Positions 9,032 through 18,304 are shown, numbered from the stretch's first letter. The stretch: 64,000 nucleotides of DNA from Bog-473 sp963788585 (GCA_963788585.1 CAWBHA010000003.1:2542001-2606000); one strand, 5' to 3'. Numbers and translations: made by a program. The notes: generated by a model from the letters alone, not told the origin.

Positions 9032-10537
9032 ATGAACGTCGATCCGCAGGCACCCGCCGGCATCGCCGCCTGGGGCACGTACCTGCCTTTCTGGCGTTTG
9101 CAGCGCGCCGCGATCGGCTCGGTGCTGGGCGGCAGGGGCGGGCGCGGCACGCGCGCCGTCGCCTCCTACGACGAGGACACCACGACCCTCGGGGTCGAGG
9201 CGGGACGTCGCTCGCTGGCCGTGGGCCCGGGGGCCGCTGCCGTGCAGGACCTGTTCCTCTCCACGCCGGACCCGCCGTATCTCGACAAGACGAGCGCGAC
9301 GACGGTGCACGCGGCGCTCGGGCTGGGTCGGGGCTGCGGCGCCTACGACTTTGCCGGCTCGTCGCGCTCGGCCGTGGGATCGCTGCTGCAGGCGTTGGCG
9401 GTGGCCGAGTCCCGGGAGACAGCGGGCGGGGGACGCACCACGTTGGCGGTCGTCTCCGATCTGCGCACGGGACTGGCCGGCTCGGCGGAGGAGCGGGACA
9501 GTGGCGACGGCGCGGCCGCCTTCGTGTGCGCGCCCGAGGGAGCGGTGGCCGAGCTCATCGGACGGGGTGCAGCCAGCGACGAGTTCCTCGATCGCTGGCG
9601 CGTGCCGGGTGAGGCCGACTCCCACGTGTGGGAGGAGCGGTTCGGGGAGGAGCTCTACGTGCCGCTGGGCCGCGAGGCCTTCGCGGCCGCGTTGAAGGAC
9701 GCCGGGCTCGCCGAAGGCGACGTCGACCATGCGGTGGTGACCGGCCTGCACGTTCGTGCCGTCAAGGCGGCTGCCGGCGGGCTCGGTGTGCGCGACGGCG
9801 TGCTCGCCCCCGATCTGACGGCAACGGTGGGCAATCTCGGCGCTGCGCAGGCCGGCGTCGCTCTGTGCGACGTGCTGGAGCGGGCGCGGCCGGGTCAGGT
9901 CATCGCGGTGCTGTCGCTGGCCGACGGTGCCGATGCCTTCGTGCTGCGGACGACCGCCGCGCTGGCCGACGCGCAGCGGGCCCGTGCCGAGGCGGGAGTG
10001 CCCTCGGTGGCCGAGCAGGTGGCGGCAGGGCGGGACGACCTGCCCTACGCGTCCTTCCTCACCTGGCGCGGGCAGATGCGGCGCGAACCGCCCCGACGTC
10101 CCGACCCGGAGCGACCCGGCGCGCCGACGGTGCACCGATCCGAGGAATGGAAGTACGCCTTCGCGGCGAGCCGCTGCCTCGCCTGCGGGTTTCGCCACAT
10201 GCCCCCCACCCGGGCCTGTCTCAACTGCCACGCCATCGACCAGATGCAGGCGGAGCGACTGGCCGACGTTCCCGGTACCGTGGCCACGTTCACCATCGAC
10301 CACCTGGCCTTCTCCCTGTCGCCCCCGGTCATCGGTGTCATCATCGACTTCGACGGTGGGGGGAGGTTCCGCTGCGAGATGACCGACGCGCGGCCGGACG
10401 AGTTGCGCATCGGCGACCGGGTGACGATGACGTTCCGGCGCATCTGGACCGCGCAGGGCGTCCACAATTACTTCTGGAAGGCTCGCCCGGCCACCGCCGG
10501 TGCGGGTCAAACCGACGACGGGGAGCGAGGAGAGTAG
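9032..10537 (+). CDS. HMG-CoA synthase/KAS III-like thiolase-fold protein fused to DUF35 OB-fold
   Basis: Residues 1-320 form a thiolase-superfamily domain resembling HMG-CoA synthase or ketoacyl synthase III. Residues from about 365 are a DUF35 unit with a zinc-ribbon motif (CLACG...CLNCH) followed by an OB fold. In known archaeal complexes DUF35 bridges thiolase and HMG-CoA synthase. At the place where these enzymes usually carry the nucleophilic Cys, this protein reads YDFAGSSRSAVG, with Ser and no Cys, so it may be a structural or altered-function partner. It precedes the thiolase gene by 4 nt, forming an operon. Confidence 0.8.
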   Translation: MNVDPQAPAGIAAWGTYLPFWRLQRAAIGSVLGGRGGRGTRAVASYDEDTTTLGVEAGRRSLAVGPGAAAVQDLFLSTPDPPYLDKTSATTVHAALGLGRGCGAYDFAGSSRSAVGSLLQALAVAESRETAGGGRTTLAVVSDLRTGLAGSAEERDSGDGAAAFVCAPEGAVAELIGRGAASDEFLDRWRVPGEADSHVWEERFGEELYVPLGREAFAAALKDAGLAEGDVDHAVVTGLHVRAVKAAAGGLGVRDGVLAPDLTATVGNLGAAQAGVALCDVLERARPGQVIAVLSLADGADAFVLRTTAALADAQRARAEAGVPSVAEQVAAGRDDLPYASFLTWRGQMRREPPRRPDPERPGAPTVHRSEEWKYAFAASRCLACGFRHMPPTRACLNCHAIDQMQAERLADVPGTVATFTIDHLAFSLSPPVIGVIIDFDGGGRFRCEMTDARPDELRIGDRVTMTFRRIWTAQGVHNYFWKARPATAGAGQTDDGERGE

Positions 10538-10541
10538 GGCG

Positions 10542-11741
10542 ATGGCGAGCAGTGGCATCCGAGACGAGGTGGCCATCATCGGGATGGGTTGCACGCGCTT
10601 CGGCGAGTTGTGGGACAAGGGCGTCGACGACCTGTTGACGGACGCGGCGACCGCGGCGGCGGCGTCGGCCGGGCTGTCGATCCACGACCTCGACGCGTTC
10701 TGGCTCGGGACCATGACGTCAGGCGTGTGCGGGGTGACCCTCTCGAGGCCGTTGAAGCTCGACTACAAGCCGGTAACCCGGGTCGAGAACTACTGCGCGA
10801 CCGGCTCGGAGGCCTTTCGCAACGCCTGCTACGCCGTGGCCTCGGGCGCCTACGACCTGGCCATGGCCATCGGGGTCGAGAAGCTCAAGGACACCGGGTA
10901 CTCGGGGCTGACCGGGATCCGCGCCGTCGGGGACGGCACCGACCCAGGGCTCTCGTCGCCCGCGGCGTTCTCGTTCCTGGCCCCCTCCTATGCGCACAAG
11001 TACGGCGTGGACAAGGACCAGCTCAAAGAGGTCATGAGCCGGATCGCCTTCAAGAACCACCAGAACGGCGCGCGCAACCCGCGGGCGCAGTTCCAGAAGG
11101 AAGTCTCCATGGAGACCATCGCCAAGGCGCCGCTCGTGGCAGGCGATCTCGGCGTCTTCGACTGCAGCGGGGTCTCGGACGGCTCGGCCGCTGCCATCAT
11201 CTGCCGGGCGGAGGACGCGCACCGCTACTGCGACAACCCGCTCTACGTCAAGGCGCTGGCCTTCGTGGCGGGACCGGCCGCCGGGCCCATCGACCCGGCC
11301 TACGACTACACGACCTTCGAGGAGGTCGTGCGCTCGGCCGAGGACGCGTACGCCCAAGCGGGGATTACCGAGCCGCGTGCGCAGCTCGCGATGGCCGAAG
11401 TGCACGACTGCTTCACCCCGACCGAGCTCGTCTTGATGGAAGACCTCGGGTTCGCCGAGCGCGGCACGGCTTGGAAGGAGGTGCTCGAGGGCACCTTCGA
11501 CCGCGACGGCGATCTGCCGGTCAACCCCGACGGCGGGCTGAAGAGCTTCGGCCACCCCATCGGCGCGTCCGGATTGCGCATGCTGTTCGAGTGCTGGCTG
11601 CAACTGCGCGGCGAGGCGCCACCGGAACGACAGATCGCCACCGTCGGGCCGGGCCGCACGTTGGGACTGACCCACAACCTGGGCGGGGCTCCGGGTGAGG
11701 GCGTCAGCTTCGTCGGCATCGTCGGCACAGAGCTCGGCTGA
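10542..11741 (+). CDS. SCP2/SCP-X-type thiolase
   Basis: This 399-residue thiolase carries the nucleophilic Cys in ENYCATGSEA (near residue 90), VHDCFTPTE and GGLKSFGHPIGASG with the catalytic His. The usual C-terminal Cys motif is replaced by THNLGGAPGEG, as in lipid-transfer-type thiolases. It should cleave or form beta-ketoacyl-CoA. ATG 10542 lies 4 nt after the upstream stop, and its own TGA overlaps the next ATG (TGATG). The upstream DUF35 protein is its likely physical partner. Confidence 0.9.
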   Translation: MASSGIRDEVAIIGMGCTRFGELWDKGVDDLLTDAATAAAASAGLSIHDLDAFWLGTMTSGVCGVTLSRPLKLDYKPVTRVENYCATGSEAFRNACYAVASGAYDLAMAIGVEKLKDTGYSGLTGIRAVGDGTDPGLSSPAAFSFLAPSYAHKYGVDKDQLKEVMSRIAFKNHQNGARNPRAQFQKEVSMETIAKAPLVAGDLGVFDCSGVSDGSAAAIICRAEDAHRYCDNPLYVKALAFVAGPAAGPIDPAYDYTTFEEVVRSAEDAYAQAGITEPRAQLAMAEVHDCFTPTELVLMEDLGFAERGTAWKEVLEGTFDRDGDLPVNPDGGLKSFGHPIGASGLRMLFECWLQLRGEAPPERQIATVGPGRTLGLTHNLGGAPGEGVSFVGIVGTELG

Positions 11742-12973
11742 TGACCGCGGCACACACCGGCGCGCCGGGCGACGACCTCCTGGCGGAGACGGAGGACCAG
11801 GCCGCTCTGCGCCAGCTGGCGCGCGAGGTAGCCGATCGCGAGGTGGCTCCCCGGGCCCACCAGGCCGACGAGGACGGCGCCGTGCCGGCCGAGGTGCGCA
11901 AGGCGCTGGCGGCGGCGGACCTGCTGCGGATCACGGTCGGGGAGCAATGGGGTGGCATGGGACTGGGCGACGTCGAGGCGTCCATCGTGCTGGAGGAGAT
12001 CGCGCGGGCCGACGTGTCGGCGGCCATCTGCTGCCAGCTGACCTTCAACGGGCCGCCGCGGGGCATCGAGCACCTCGGTCCGGACGCGATGAAGGAGCGC
12101 TGGTTGCCGGCGGCGGCCGACGGCGACGCGCTGATCAGCATCGGGATCACCGAGCCCGATGCCGGCTCGGCGGTGCAGAACATGCGCGCCGCGCTGGTCG
12201 AGGACGGGCCCGGCCGTTGGAGGCTCAACGCCTATAAGAACTACTCGACGCTGGGCGACGTGGCCCAGGGCGTGCTCGTGTGGTGCCGCTGGCCCGGCGG
12301 GGAGCGTGCGAAGGGGATCGGTGCGGTCATCGTGCCGACCGACCGCGAGGGCGTCTCGGTCACGGGCCGGCACAAGGGCATGGGGATCCACGCCGCCACC
12401 GAAGCCGAGCTCGCCTTCGACGGGGTCGAAGTCACCGAGGACGACGTGCTCATCGCGGGCAACCCGGTCGACACGTCGGCCTTCAAGGTTCTGCTCTCGC
12501 ACCTCAACCACGAACGGTGTGGCAACGCGTCGATGTGCGTCGGTGCCGCGCAGGGCGCCCTCGAACATGCGGTGCGCTACATGCACGAGCGGGTGATCGG
12601 CGGGCGACCGCTGGCCGATCTGCAGGGGCTGCAGTGGAAGCTGGCGGACATGGCGGTACAGCTCGAGGGCGCGCGGCTCTTGCTGGCCAGGGCTGTGCGG
12701 CTGGCCGGGCCGGACGGCACCCCACCCGCGCTCGAGACGGCGATCGCCAAGACCGCCGCCAACTTGGCGGCCAAGTTCGTTTGCGACGAGGCCATGCAGA
12801 TCCACGGCGGCTACGGCTACTCGCGCGAGTACCCGCTCGAGCGCGCCTACCGCGACATCCGCGGTCTGTGCTTCGGGGCGGGCACGGTCGAGGCGCAGCG
12901 CAACTACATCGGGTTGCGGGTGGCCGCAGGGGCTCGGACGGGTTCACCGGGCTGGCGCGAACCGCTGGCGTAA
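11741..12973 (+). CDS. Acyl-CoA dehydrogenase
   Basis: This 410-residue flavoprotein of the ACAD family has ISIGITEPDAGSAV (FAD/substrate region), IHGGYGYSREYPLERAYRD, and a final segment GAGTVEAQR. The Glu found there in medium-chain ACADs (EGT) is Ala. A Glu is present instead in HLNHERCGN, the position used by isovaleryl-CoA and long-chain enzymes, so the enzyme may still be active. It is the last gene of a three-gene operon that could catalyse alpha,beta-dehydrogenation and thiolysis of one acyl-CoA substrate. Confidence 0.9.
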   Translation: MTAAHTGAPGDDLLAETEDQAALRQLAREVADREVAPRAHQADEDGAVPAEVRKALAAADLLRITVGEQWGGMGLGDVEASIVLEEIARADVSAAICCQLTFNGPPRGIEHLGPDAMKERWLPAAADGDALISIGITEPDAGSAVQNMRAALVEDGPGRWRLNAYKNYSTLGDVAQGVLVWCRWPGGERAKGIGAVIVPTDREGVSVTGRHKGMGIHAATEAELAFDGVEVTEDDVLIAGNPVDTSAFKVLLSHLNHERCGNASMCVGAAQGALEHAVRYMHERVIGGRPLADLQGLQWKLADMAVQLEGARLLLARAVRLAGPDGTPPALETAIAKTAANLAAKFVCDEAMQIHGGYGYSREYPLERAYRDIRGLCFGAGTVEAQRNYIGLRVAAGARTGSPGWREPLA

Positions 12974-13028
12974 GGGGCGACCGCCACACTCGGGATCCGC
13001 CCCCGGGCAGCAGGCGTGACCTAACTTC

Positions 13029-13049
13029 GCGTCGAGCGAGCCTCGACGC
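13029..13049. repeat. Perfect 8-bp hairpin between genes
   Basis: GCGTCGAG (13029-13036) and CTCGACGC (13042-13049) pair perfectly around a 5-nt loop. There is no T-tract. It may terminate the upstream operon or act as an operator for the secreted protein gene at 13087. Confidence 0.45.
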
Positions 13050-13086
13050 AGAGGGCGGGGCCGGATGCGATTGGACAGGTGGCCCC

Positions 13087-15054
13087 ATGCGAATCTTTCT
13101 TCGGCTGGCCCTCATGGCGAGCGCGCCGGCCTTGGTGGCGCTGCCCTTGGCAAGCACTGGTTCGAATGCCGCCGGTGCGTCCACTACGACGGCTCAGGTG
13201 TCTGCGACGAACTGGTCACTCATGCCGAACACCCAGTCGGTTTCCCCGTCCACGGAGGCGTTCGCCTCGAGTGTGTCGTGTGTCACCTCGACGTACTGCA
13301 TGGCCGTCGGCTCGGGCTTCCTCTTCGGTGGCGCCTACTACGCGGAGCTCTGGAACGGCGCCACGTGGTCGCCGGTCACCTTGCCCAGCACCGGCGGCGC
13401 GGCACCTTCATTGGCACAGGTGTCGTGCGTGTCCGCGTCCTTCTGCGTCGCCGTGGGCACCACCGACCTCGGCAGTAGCGGCGCCGCGACATTGATCGAG
13501 CAGTGGAACGGCACTGCGTGGACCATCGTGCCCGGGACGCCCGCGGCCACTACGGCCCTGCTCGGCGGGGTGGCGTGCACCAGCACCACGTACTGCCTCG
13601 CCGTCGGATTGACCGCCACGTCGAGCACGTCCGACCAACTCCTGTCCGAACAATGGAACGGCACGACATGGACAGAGTCCAGCCTGCCTGCTCTTCCCAG
13701 CGGCACGGTCGTGGAGCCGCTCAGCGTCTCCTGCGGTTCGCCCAGCAGCTGCATGGCCGTGGGTCTCTCCGGCCCGGAGATGGGTGGAGGTGGCGCAGTA
13801 CAGGCGTGGTCGGCCTCCTGGAACGGAACGTCCTGGACGTACCCGGTCGTCCCCAGCGGCAGCGGTGGCACCACGTACCTGGCGGACGTGTCTTGCGCCG
13901 GCATGAGCTACTGCATGGCCGTGGGCTTCTTCGAGCCCACCGCCAAACTCGATTCTGAAATCAACGTGGTCGTCACCTGGAACGGCTCGAGCTGGTCGCC
14001 GGCGGCGCCAGGACCGACCACGGCCCCGGGCAACATCTTGGACGGCGTCAGCTGCTTCAGCGCGACATCCTGCACCGCGGTCGGGGCCAACGCGCTCGGC
14101 GGATCGTCCGCCTCTCCCCAGGTGCAAACCTGGAATGGCGCCTCCTGGAGCAGCCAGAGCACGCCTGCCGCTCCGGGCGCGCCCGAGTCGCTCCTGGGCG
14201 GAGTCGACTGCATGACGAATTGGTCGTGTGTGGCCGTGGGCGCTGCCGTGGCGGGGAGCCCCGGGAGCGAACCCCACGCATACGAGGTCGACGCATCGAT
14301 TGCCCGTTCGGGGTACCGCTTCGTCGCCGCCGACGGTGGGATCTTCTCCTACGGTTCGGGCGCGCCCTTCCTCGGCTCCATGGGCGGTCAGCACCTCAAC
14401 GCGCCGATCGTCGGGATGGCGGTCATGCCGGCGGGCGATGGCTACTACCTGGTGGCCTCCGACGGCGGCATCTTCAGCTACGGGAGCGCACAGTTCTACG
14501 GCTCCATGGGCGGCAAGCCGCTCAACAAGCCCATCGTGGGGATGGCGGTCACCGCCGACGGCGGGGGTTACTGGTTGGTCGCCTCCGACGGCGGGATCTT
14601 CGCCTTCGGCGACGCCCAGTTCTTCGGCTCCATGGGCGGCAAGCCGCTCAACAAGCCCATCGTCGGGATGGCGCCCACCCCCAACGGCATGGGCTACTAC
14701 GAGGTGGCCTCCGACGGCGGCATCTTCAGCTTCGGCAGTGCGCCGTTCCAGGGCTCGGCGGGCTCCCTCGTCTTGAACAAGCCCGTGGTCGGAATGTCGG
14801 TTCCGGCGAGCGGCGGCTACTACCTGGTCGCCACCGACGGCGGAATCTTCTCGTATCCGCCGTCGTTGCCCTTCTACGGCTCGGCCGGCTCGCTCGTGTT
14901 GAACAAGCCGGTCGTGGGGATGTCGGCCGTGGCCGGGGGGTACTACCTCGTCGCTGCCGACGGCGGCATCTTCTCGTATCCGCCGTCGTTGCCGTTCCTC
15001 GGCTCCATGGGTGGCATGCCGCTCAACGCGCCCATCGTGGGCATGACGAGCTGA
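13087..15054 (+). CDS. Secreted repeat protein (SC..CxAVG..WNG and DGGIFSYG repeats)
   Basis: This protein of about 655 residues starts with a signal peptide (MRIF...LPLAS). The first roughly 400 residues hold about seven repeats with a Cys pair and AVG followed by WNG..W, probably beta-propeller blades. The last roughly 250 residues hold six copies of a unit of about 42 residues: GYYLVASDGGIFSYG, then FYGSMGG, then LNKPIVGM. ATG 13087 is chosen for the signal peptide. It is likely extracellular or surface-bound. The function is unknown; adhesion or glycan binding is a guess. A second protein with the same C-terminal repeats is encoded at 23443-26800. Confidence 0.85.
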   Translation: MRIFLRLALMASAPALVALPLASTGSNAAGASTTTAQVSATNWSLMPNTQSVSPSTEAFASSVSCVTSTYCMAVGSGFLFGGAYYAELWNGATWSPVTLPSTGGAAPSLAQVSCVSASFCVAVGTTDLGSSGAATLIEQWNGTAWTIVPGTPAATTALLGGVACTSTTYCLAVGLTATSSTSDQLLSEQWNGTTWTESSLPALPSGTVVEPLSVSCGSPSSCMAVGLSGPEMGGGGAVQAWSASWNGTSWTYPVVPSGSGGTTYLADVSCAGMSYCMAVGFFEPTAKLDSEINVVVTWNGSSWSPAAPGPTTAPGNILDGVSCFSATSCTAVGANALGGSSASPQVQTWNGASWSSQSTPAAPGAPESLLGGVDCMTNWSCVAVGAAVAGSPGSEPHAYEVDASIARSGYRFVAADGGIFSYGSGAPFLGSMGGQHLNAPIVGMAVMPAGDGYYLVASDGGIFSYGSAQFYGSMGGKPLNKPIVGMAVTADGGGYWLVASDGGIFAFGDAQFFGSMGGKPLNKPIVGMAPTPNGMGYYEVASDGGIFSFGSAPFQGSAGSLVLNKPVVGMSVPASGGYYLVATDGGIFSYPPSLPFYGSAGSLVLNKPVVGMSAVAGGYYLVAADGGIFSYPPSLPFLGSMGGMPLNAPIVGMTS

Positions 15055-15056
15055 GC

Positions 15057-15120
15057 CGGGTTCTTCGCCGGAGGATTGCTCCCCTCCGAAACAGGCGGAG
15101 GTCCGGCGGGTTCTTCGCCG
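15057..15120. repeat. 14-bp direct repeat flanking nested hairpins
   Basis: CGGGTTCTTCGCCG occurs at 15057-15070 and 15107-15120. Between the copies, CCTCCG (15083-15088) can pair with CGGAGG (15096-15101). The element lies between two convergent genes and may act as a bidirectional terminator. Confidence 0.4.
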
Positions 15121-15127
15121 CCTGTAC

Positions 15128-16546
15128 TCAGCGCTGCATGGACTTGGTCTCGACGAACTCCTCGAGACCGTACTTGCCCCGCTCGCGACCGATCCCCGAC
15201 TGCTTGTAGCCACCGAACGGCGCGCTGGGGTTGAAGTTGCCGCCGTTGATGTCGACTTGGCCCGTGCGCAGCTGGCGAGCCACCCTCTCGGCCCGGGCGG
15301 GGTCGGCACTCCACACTGCACCGGCGAGGCCGTAGGGGGTGCCGTTGGCGATCTCGATTGCCTCCTCCTCGGTGTCGTAGGGGATGATCGAGAGGACGGG
15401 ACCGAAGATCTCCTCCTTGGCGATGGTCATGTCCGGGGTGACCTCGGAGAAGACCGTGGGCTGAACGTAGAACCCCTTCTCCAGGCCTTCCGGCGCGTCG
15501 GCACCGCCCGCCACGAGCTTCGCGCCTTCGTCGACACCCTTGTTGATGTAGCCGCGCACCCGGTCGCGCTGGACGGCAGACACCAGTGGCCCGAGCAGCT
15601 TGCCCTGCTCGAAGGGGTCACCGGGAGCGAAGCCCGCGGCTGCGCCGGCAGCGAGCTCCTCGACCTCGGCCAGCTTGGCGCGCGGGACGATCATGCGGGT
15701 GAGCGCCGAGCAGGTCTGGCCCGAGTTGAGGTAGCAACCGAACACCCCGGCCGGAACGGCAGCGGCAAAATCGGCGTCGTCCAGCAGGATGTTGGCCGAC
15801 TTGCCGCCGAGTTCGAGCGCGACCCGCTTGATGTCCTCGGCGGCCAGTTCCATCACCCGGCGTCCCGCCCGCGTGGAGCCGGTGAAGGAGACCATGTCGA
15901 CCTTGGGATGGGAGGCGATGGCCTCGCCGACCACCGGGCCGACGCCGCTTACGAGGTTGAAGACGCCTGGCGGTAGGCCGACCTCGTCGATCACGTCGGC
16001 CAGGATGAAGGCGTTGATCGGCGCAACCTCACTCGGCTTGAGGACCACCGTGCAGCCGGTCGCCAGCGCAGGGGCCACCTTGAGGACGACCTGGTACAGG
16101 GGGTAGTTCCACGGGGTGATGGCGCCGACGACGCCGATCGGTTCGTGGACGACGAGCGAGTTGCCGATCTCCTCTTCCCATGCGAAGGTCTCGGCTGCCT
16201 TGGCGGCGTCGGCGAAGGCACCGGCGGGAAGGCCGACCTGGATGGAGCCCGACAGGGTCATAGGCATGCCCACCTCGTGGCTGATCACCTGGGCCAGCTC
16301 GTCGGTGCGGGCGCCGAGAGCTTCGCCGATGCGGGTGAGGAGCTTGCCCCGTTCCTCGTGCGACGTGGCGGCCCACCCGGGAAAGGCGGCTGCCGCGGCC
16401 TGGACCGCCTTGTCCACGTCCTCGGGTGTGCCTTCCGGGATGGTGGCGAAGACCTCCTCGGTGGCCGAGTCGATGACCTCGAGCGTGCCGCTTCCCGTCG
16501 AGGGGACCCAGGCCCCGTTTATGTAGATCTTGTCCCGCACGAGCAT
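15128..16546 (-). CDS. Aldehyde dehydrogenase family protein
   Basis: This 472-residue NAD(P)-dependent aldehyde dehydrogenase oxidises an aldehyde to an acid. Visible motifs are TPWNYPLYQ, FTGSTRAGR (cofactor site), the general base in LELGGKSA and the nucleophile in NSGQTCSA. ATG 16546 is supported by GAGGGAGGG 6 nt upstream; the upstream frame extension is not credible. It is followed in the same direction by no close gene, and the SDR gene upstream is on the same strand 89 nt away. Confidence 0.93.
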   Translation of the reverse strand: MLVRDKIYINGAWVPSTGSGTLEVIDSATEEVFATIPEGTPEDVDKAVQAAAAAFPGWAATSHEERGKLLTRIGEALGARTDELAQVISHEVGMPMTLSGSIQVGLPAGAFADAAKAAETFAWEEEIGNSLVVHEPIGVVGAITPWNYPLYQVVLKVAPALATGCTVVLKPSEVAPINAFILADVIDEVGLPPGVFNLVSGVGPVVGEAIASHPKVDMVSFTGSTRAGRRVMELAAEDIKRVALELGGKSANILLDDADFAAAVPAGVFGCYLNSGQTCSALTRMIVPRAKLAEVEELAAGAAAGFAPGDPFEQGKLLGPLVSAVQRDRVRGYINKGVDEGAKLVAGGADAPEGLEKGFYVQPTVFSEVTPDMTIAKEEIFGPVLSIIPYDTEEEAIEIANGTPYGLAGAVWSADPARAERVARQLRTGQVDINGGNFNPSAPFGGYKQSGIGRERGKYGLEEFVETKSMQR

Positions 16547-16635
16547 GAGTGCCCTCCCTCGCTGGTTGGTGTTCAGCGGTCCCACCCTACCGAGGGCGGG
16601 GGAGGGGTGCGCCGGAGCCGGGCGGCCGGCCCGGG

Positions 16636-17526
16636 TCAGCTCTTCTTGCCCAGCAACGGGTGATCGCCCATGCCGACGGGCTGGAGGTGCTGGCCGAGCA
16701 CCTCGTGGAAGTGATCGGCCACCTCCCGAGGCGTCCAGCCGCCCTCGCGCCACATGGCGGCAATCTGGCGAGGTGTCTGGAACAGCGTGTAGGCGAAGCC
16801 GGTGCGACCGAGCACCTGACCGTTCACGTACGAGGCGCCCTCGGAGGCGAGGAACGCGATGAGCGGGGCGTTGAGTGCCGCGTCCTGGTCGGCGGGGGGC
16901 TCGCCCCCGGCGTAGAGGCCCTCGGTCATGCGGGTGAAGCCCGCCGGCGCCACGGCGTTCACCGTGACCCCGTACTTGCCCAGTTCGAGCGCCCACACGA
17001 ACGTCATGCCCATGATCGCCGCCTTCGCCGCCCCGTAGTTGGTCTGTCCGAAGTTGCCGCGCAGCCCGGCGGACGACGTGATGTTGACGATGCGGCCGTA
17101 GCCGGCGTCCCGCATGATCGGCGCCGCGTGGCGAACCGTGTTGAACGTGCCCTTCTGGTGCACGGCGATCACGGCGTCGTAGTCGGCTTCGTCCATCTTG
17201 ACCACGGTGCGGTCCCGCACGATGCCGGCGTTGTTCACCAGGATGTCGATGGATCCGAAGGCGTCGACGGCGGTGCCGACGATCTGCCCGGCGCCGTCGA
17301 AGTCACTCACCGAGTCGTAGTTGGGCACCGCGCGGCCGCCCGCCGCCTCGATCTCCTTGCACACCAGCGCAGCAGGGTCCTCCGCGGTGCCTTCACCGCC
17401 CAGGGTGACGCCGACGTCGTTGACCACCACCTTGGCCCCCTCCGAGGCAAGGCAGAGCGCGATGTCCCGCCCGATGCCTCTGCCTGCTCCCGTCACCACC
17501 GCCGCACGACCGTCGAGAAGTCCCAT
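16636..17526 (-). CDS. SDR-family oxidoreductase (3-hydroxyacyl-CoA dehydrogenase-like)
   Basis: This 296-residue short-chain dehydrogenase has TGAGRGIGR near residue 12, DILVNNAGI, the Ser in NITSSAG and the catalytic YGAAK. The C-terminal extension past 250 residues resembles the bacterial relatives of the multifunctional beta-oxidation protein, so 3-hydroxyacyl-CoA is a reasonable substrate. Start ATG 17526 follows a TACTGT box by 8 nt, so the mRNA is probably leaderless. A CTGAC-N6-GTCAG palindrome lies 32 nt upstream. Confidence 0.9.
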   Translation of the reverse strand: MGLLDGRAAVVTGAGRGIGRDIALCLASEGAKVVVNDVGVTLGGEGTAEDPAALVCKEIEAAGGRAVPNYDSVSDFDGAGQIVGTAVDAFGSIDILVNNAGIVRDRTVVKMDEADYDAVIAVHQKGTFNTVRHAAPIMRDAGYGRIVNITSSAGLRGNFGQTNYGAAKAAIMGMTFVWALELGKYGVTVNAVAPAGFTRMTEGLYAGGEPPADQDAALNAPLIAFLASEGASYVNGQVLGRTGFAYTLFQTPRQIAAMWREGGWTPREVADHFHEVLGQHLQPVGMGDHPLLGKKS

Positions 17527-17534
17527 GGAGCGAG

Positions 17535-17540
17535 ACAGTA
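17535..17540 (-). promoter_or_regulatory. -10 box of SDR gene, leaderless geometry
   Basis: On the minus strand TACTGT lies 18 nt after the palindrome at 17559-17574 and 8 nt before ATG 17526. The same spacing to the palindrome occurs at 61321-61326. Confidence 0.5.
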
Positions 17541-17558
17541 CCGCGGGACCCCCCTTCC

Positions 17559-17574
17559 CTGACAGCCGTGTCAG
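17559..17574. promoter_or_regulatory. Candidate TetR operator CTGAC-N6-GTCAG
   Basis: CTGACAGCCGTGTCAG is a perfect 5-6-5 palindrome in the divergent region between the SDR and aldolase genes. It overlaps the expected -35 position of the SDR promoter, consistent with repression. Confidence 0.6.
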
Positions 17575-17654
17575 CCATTGCGGCGGGCGTTGTACGATCG
17601 GGGCCACCACGGGGGACGACGGTCGCCCCACGAGCGCGAGGAGCATCCTGGGCC

Positions 17655-18296
17655 ATGGCCACCTTCATTGAGAACGCACCCGAGCAGATCGTCGCGGCGG
17701 CCCAGGAGCTCTTGTCGAAGGGTCTCGTCGAAGGAACCTCCGGCAACATCTCGGCGCGCATGGAGGACGGCAACATCGCCGTCACACCCTCGTCTCTCGA
17801 CTACCGGGTCATGACGGTCGACGACATCGTCATCGTCAATCCCGAGGGCGAGGTCGTGAAGGGGGAGCGCGGCCCGACGTCGGAGAAGTACCTCCACCTC
17901 GCCGTCCAGAATGCCTACGAGGACATCGGCGTGTGCATCCACTCCCATGCGGTGTACGCCACCATGTTCGCGGTCGCCCACCAGGACATCCCGAGCTGTA
18001 TCGACGAGTTCACCGTGTACCTGGGTGGCGACATCCGCTGCACCGAGTACGCGCCGAGCGGATCACCCGACCTGGCCGAGCAGGTGGTCAAGGCGCTCGA
18101 GAGCCGCGGCGCCGCGCTGATCGCCAACCACGGAATGGTGGCGGTGGGGACGACGATGGCGAAGACGATGCACAACACCGCCCTGGTGGAGCGTTCGGCC
18201 ATGATCATCTGGGGCAGCAAGCAACTGGGCGGCATCTTCCCGCTGCCCGAGAAGGTGAACGCCAACTTCGCCAGCGTCTACCCCTACATGCGCTAG
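17655..18296 (+). CDS. Class II aldolase/adducin family protein (fuculose-phosphate aldolase-like)
   Basis: This 213-residue protein has the zinc-binding HSH in CIHSHAVYA, EGTSGNISAR near the N-terminus, and ANHGMVAVG with a further His. That is the pattern of class II sugar-phosphate aldolases. Its likely role is retro-aldol cleavage or an epimerase-type reaction on a small sugar or hydroxy acid. ATG 17655 matches the usual family start. The RidA-like gene follows after 8 nt, forming an operon. The divergent palindrome at 17559 may control both directions. Confidence 0.85.
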   Translation: MATFIENAPEQIVAAAQELLSKGLVEGTSGNISARMEDGNIAVTPSSLDYRVMTVDDIVIVNPEGEVVKGERGPTSEKYLHLAVQNAYEDIGVCIHSHAVYATMFAVAHQDIPSCIDEFTVYLGGDIRCTEYAPSGSPDLAEQVVKALESRGAALIANHGMVAVGTTMAKTMHNTALVERSAMIIWGSKQLGGIFPLPEKVNANFASVYPYMR

Positions 18297-18304
18297 GCGG
18301 ACTC

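Noticed and set aside
7898..10714. A 938-codon minus-strand frame
   Set aside because: It is antisense to the methyltransferase and the DUF35 fusion, lacks any domain, and has shadow-type composition.
14300..15050. Regular repeats considered as a DNA-level satellite
   Set aside because: The periodicity of about 125 bp follows protein repeats of about 42 residues with synonymous variation, so selection is on the protein.
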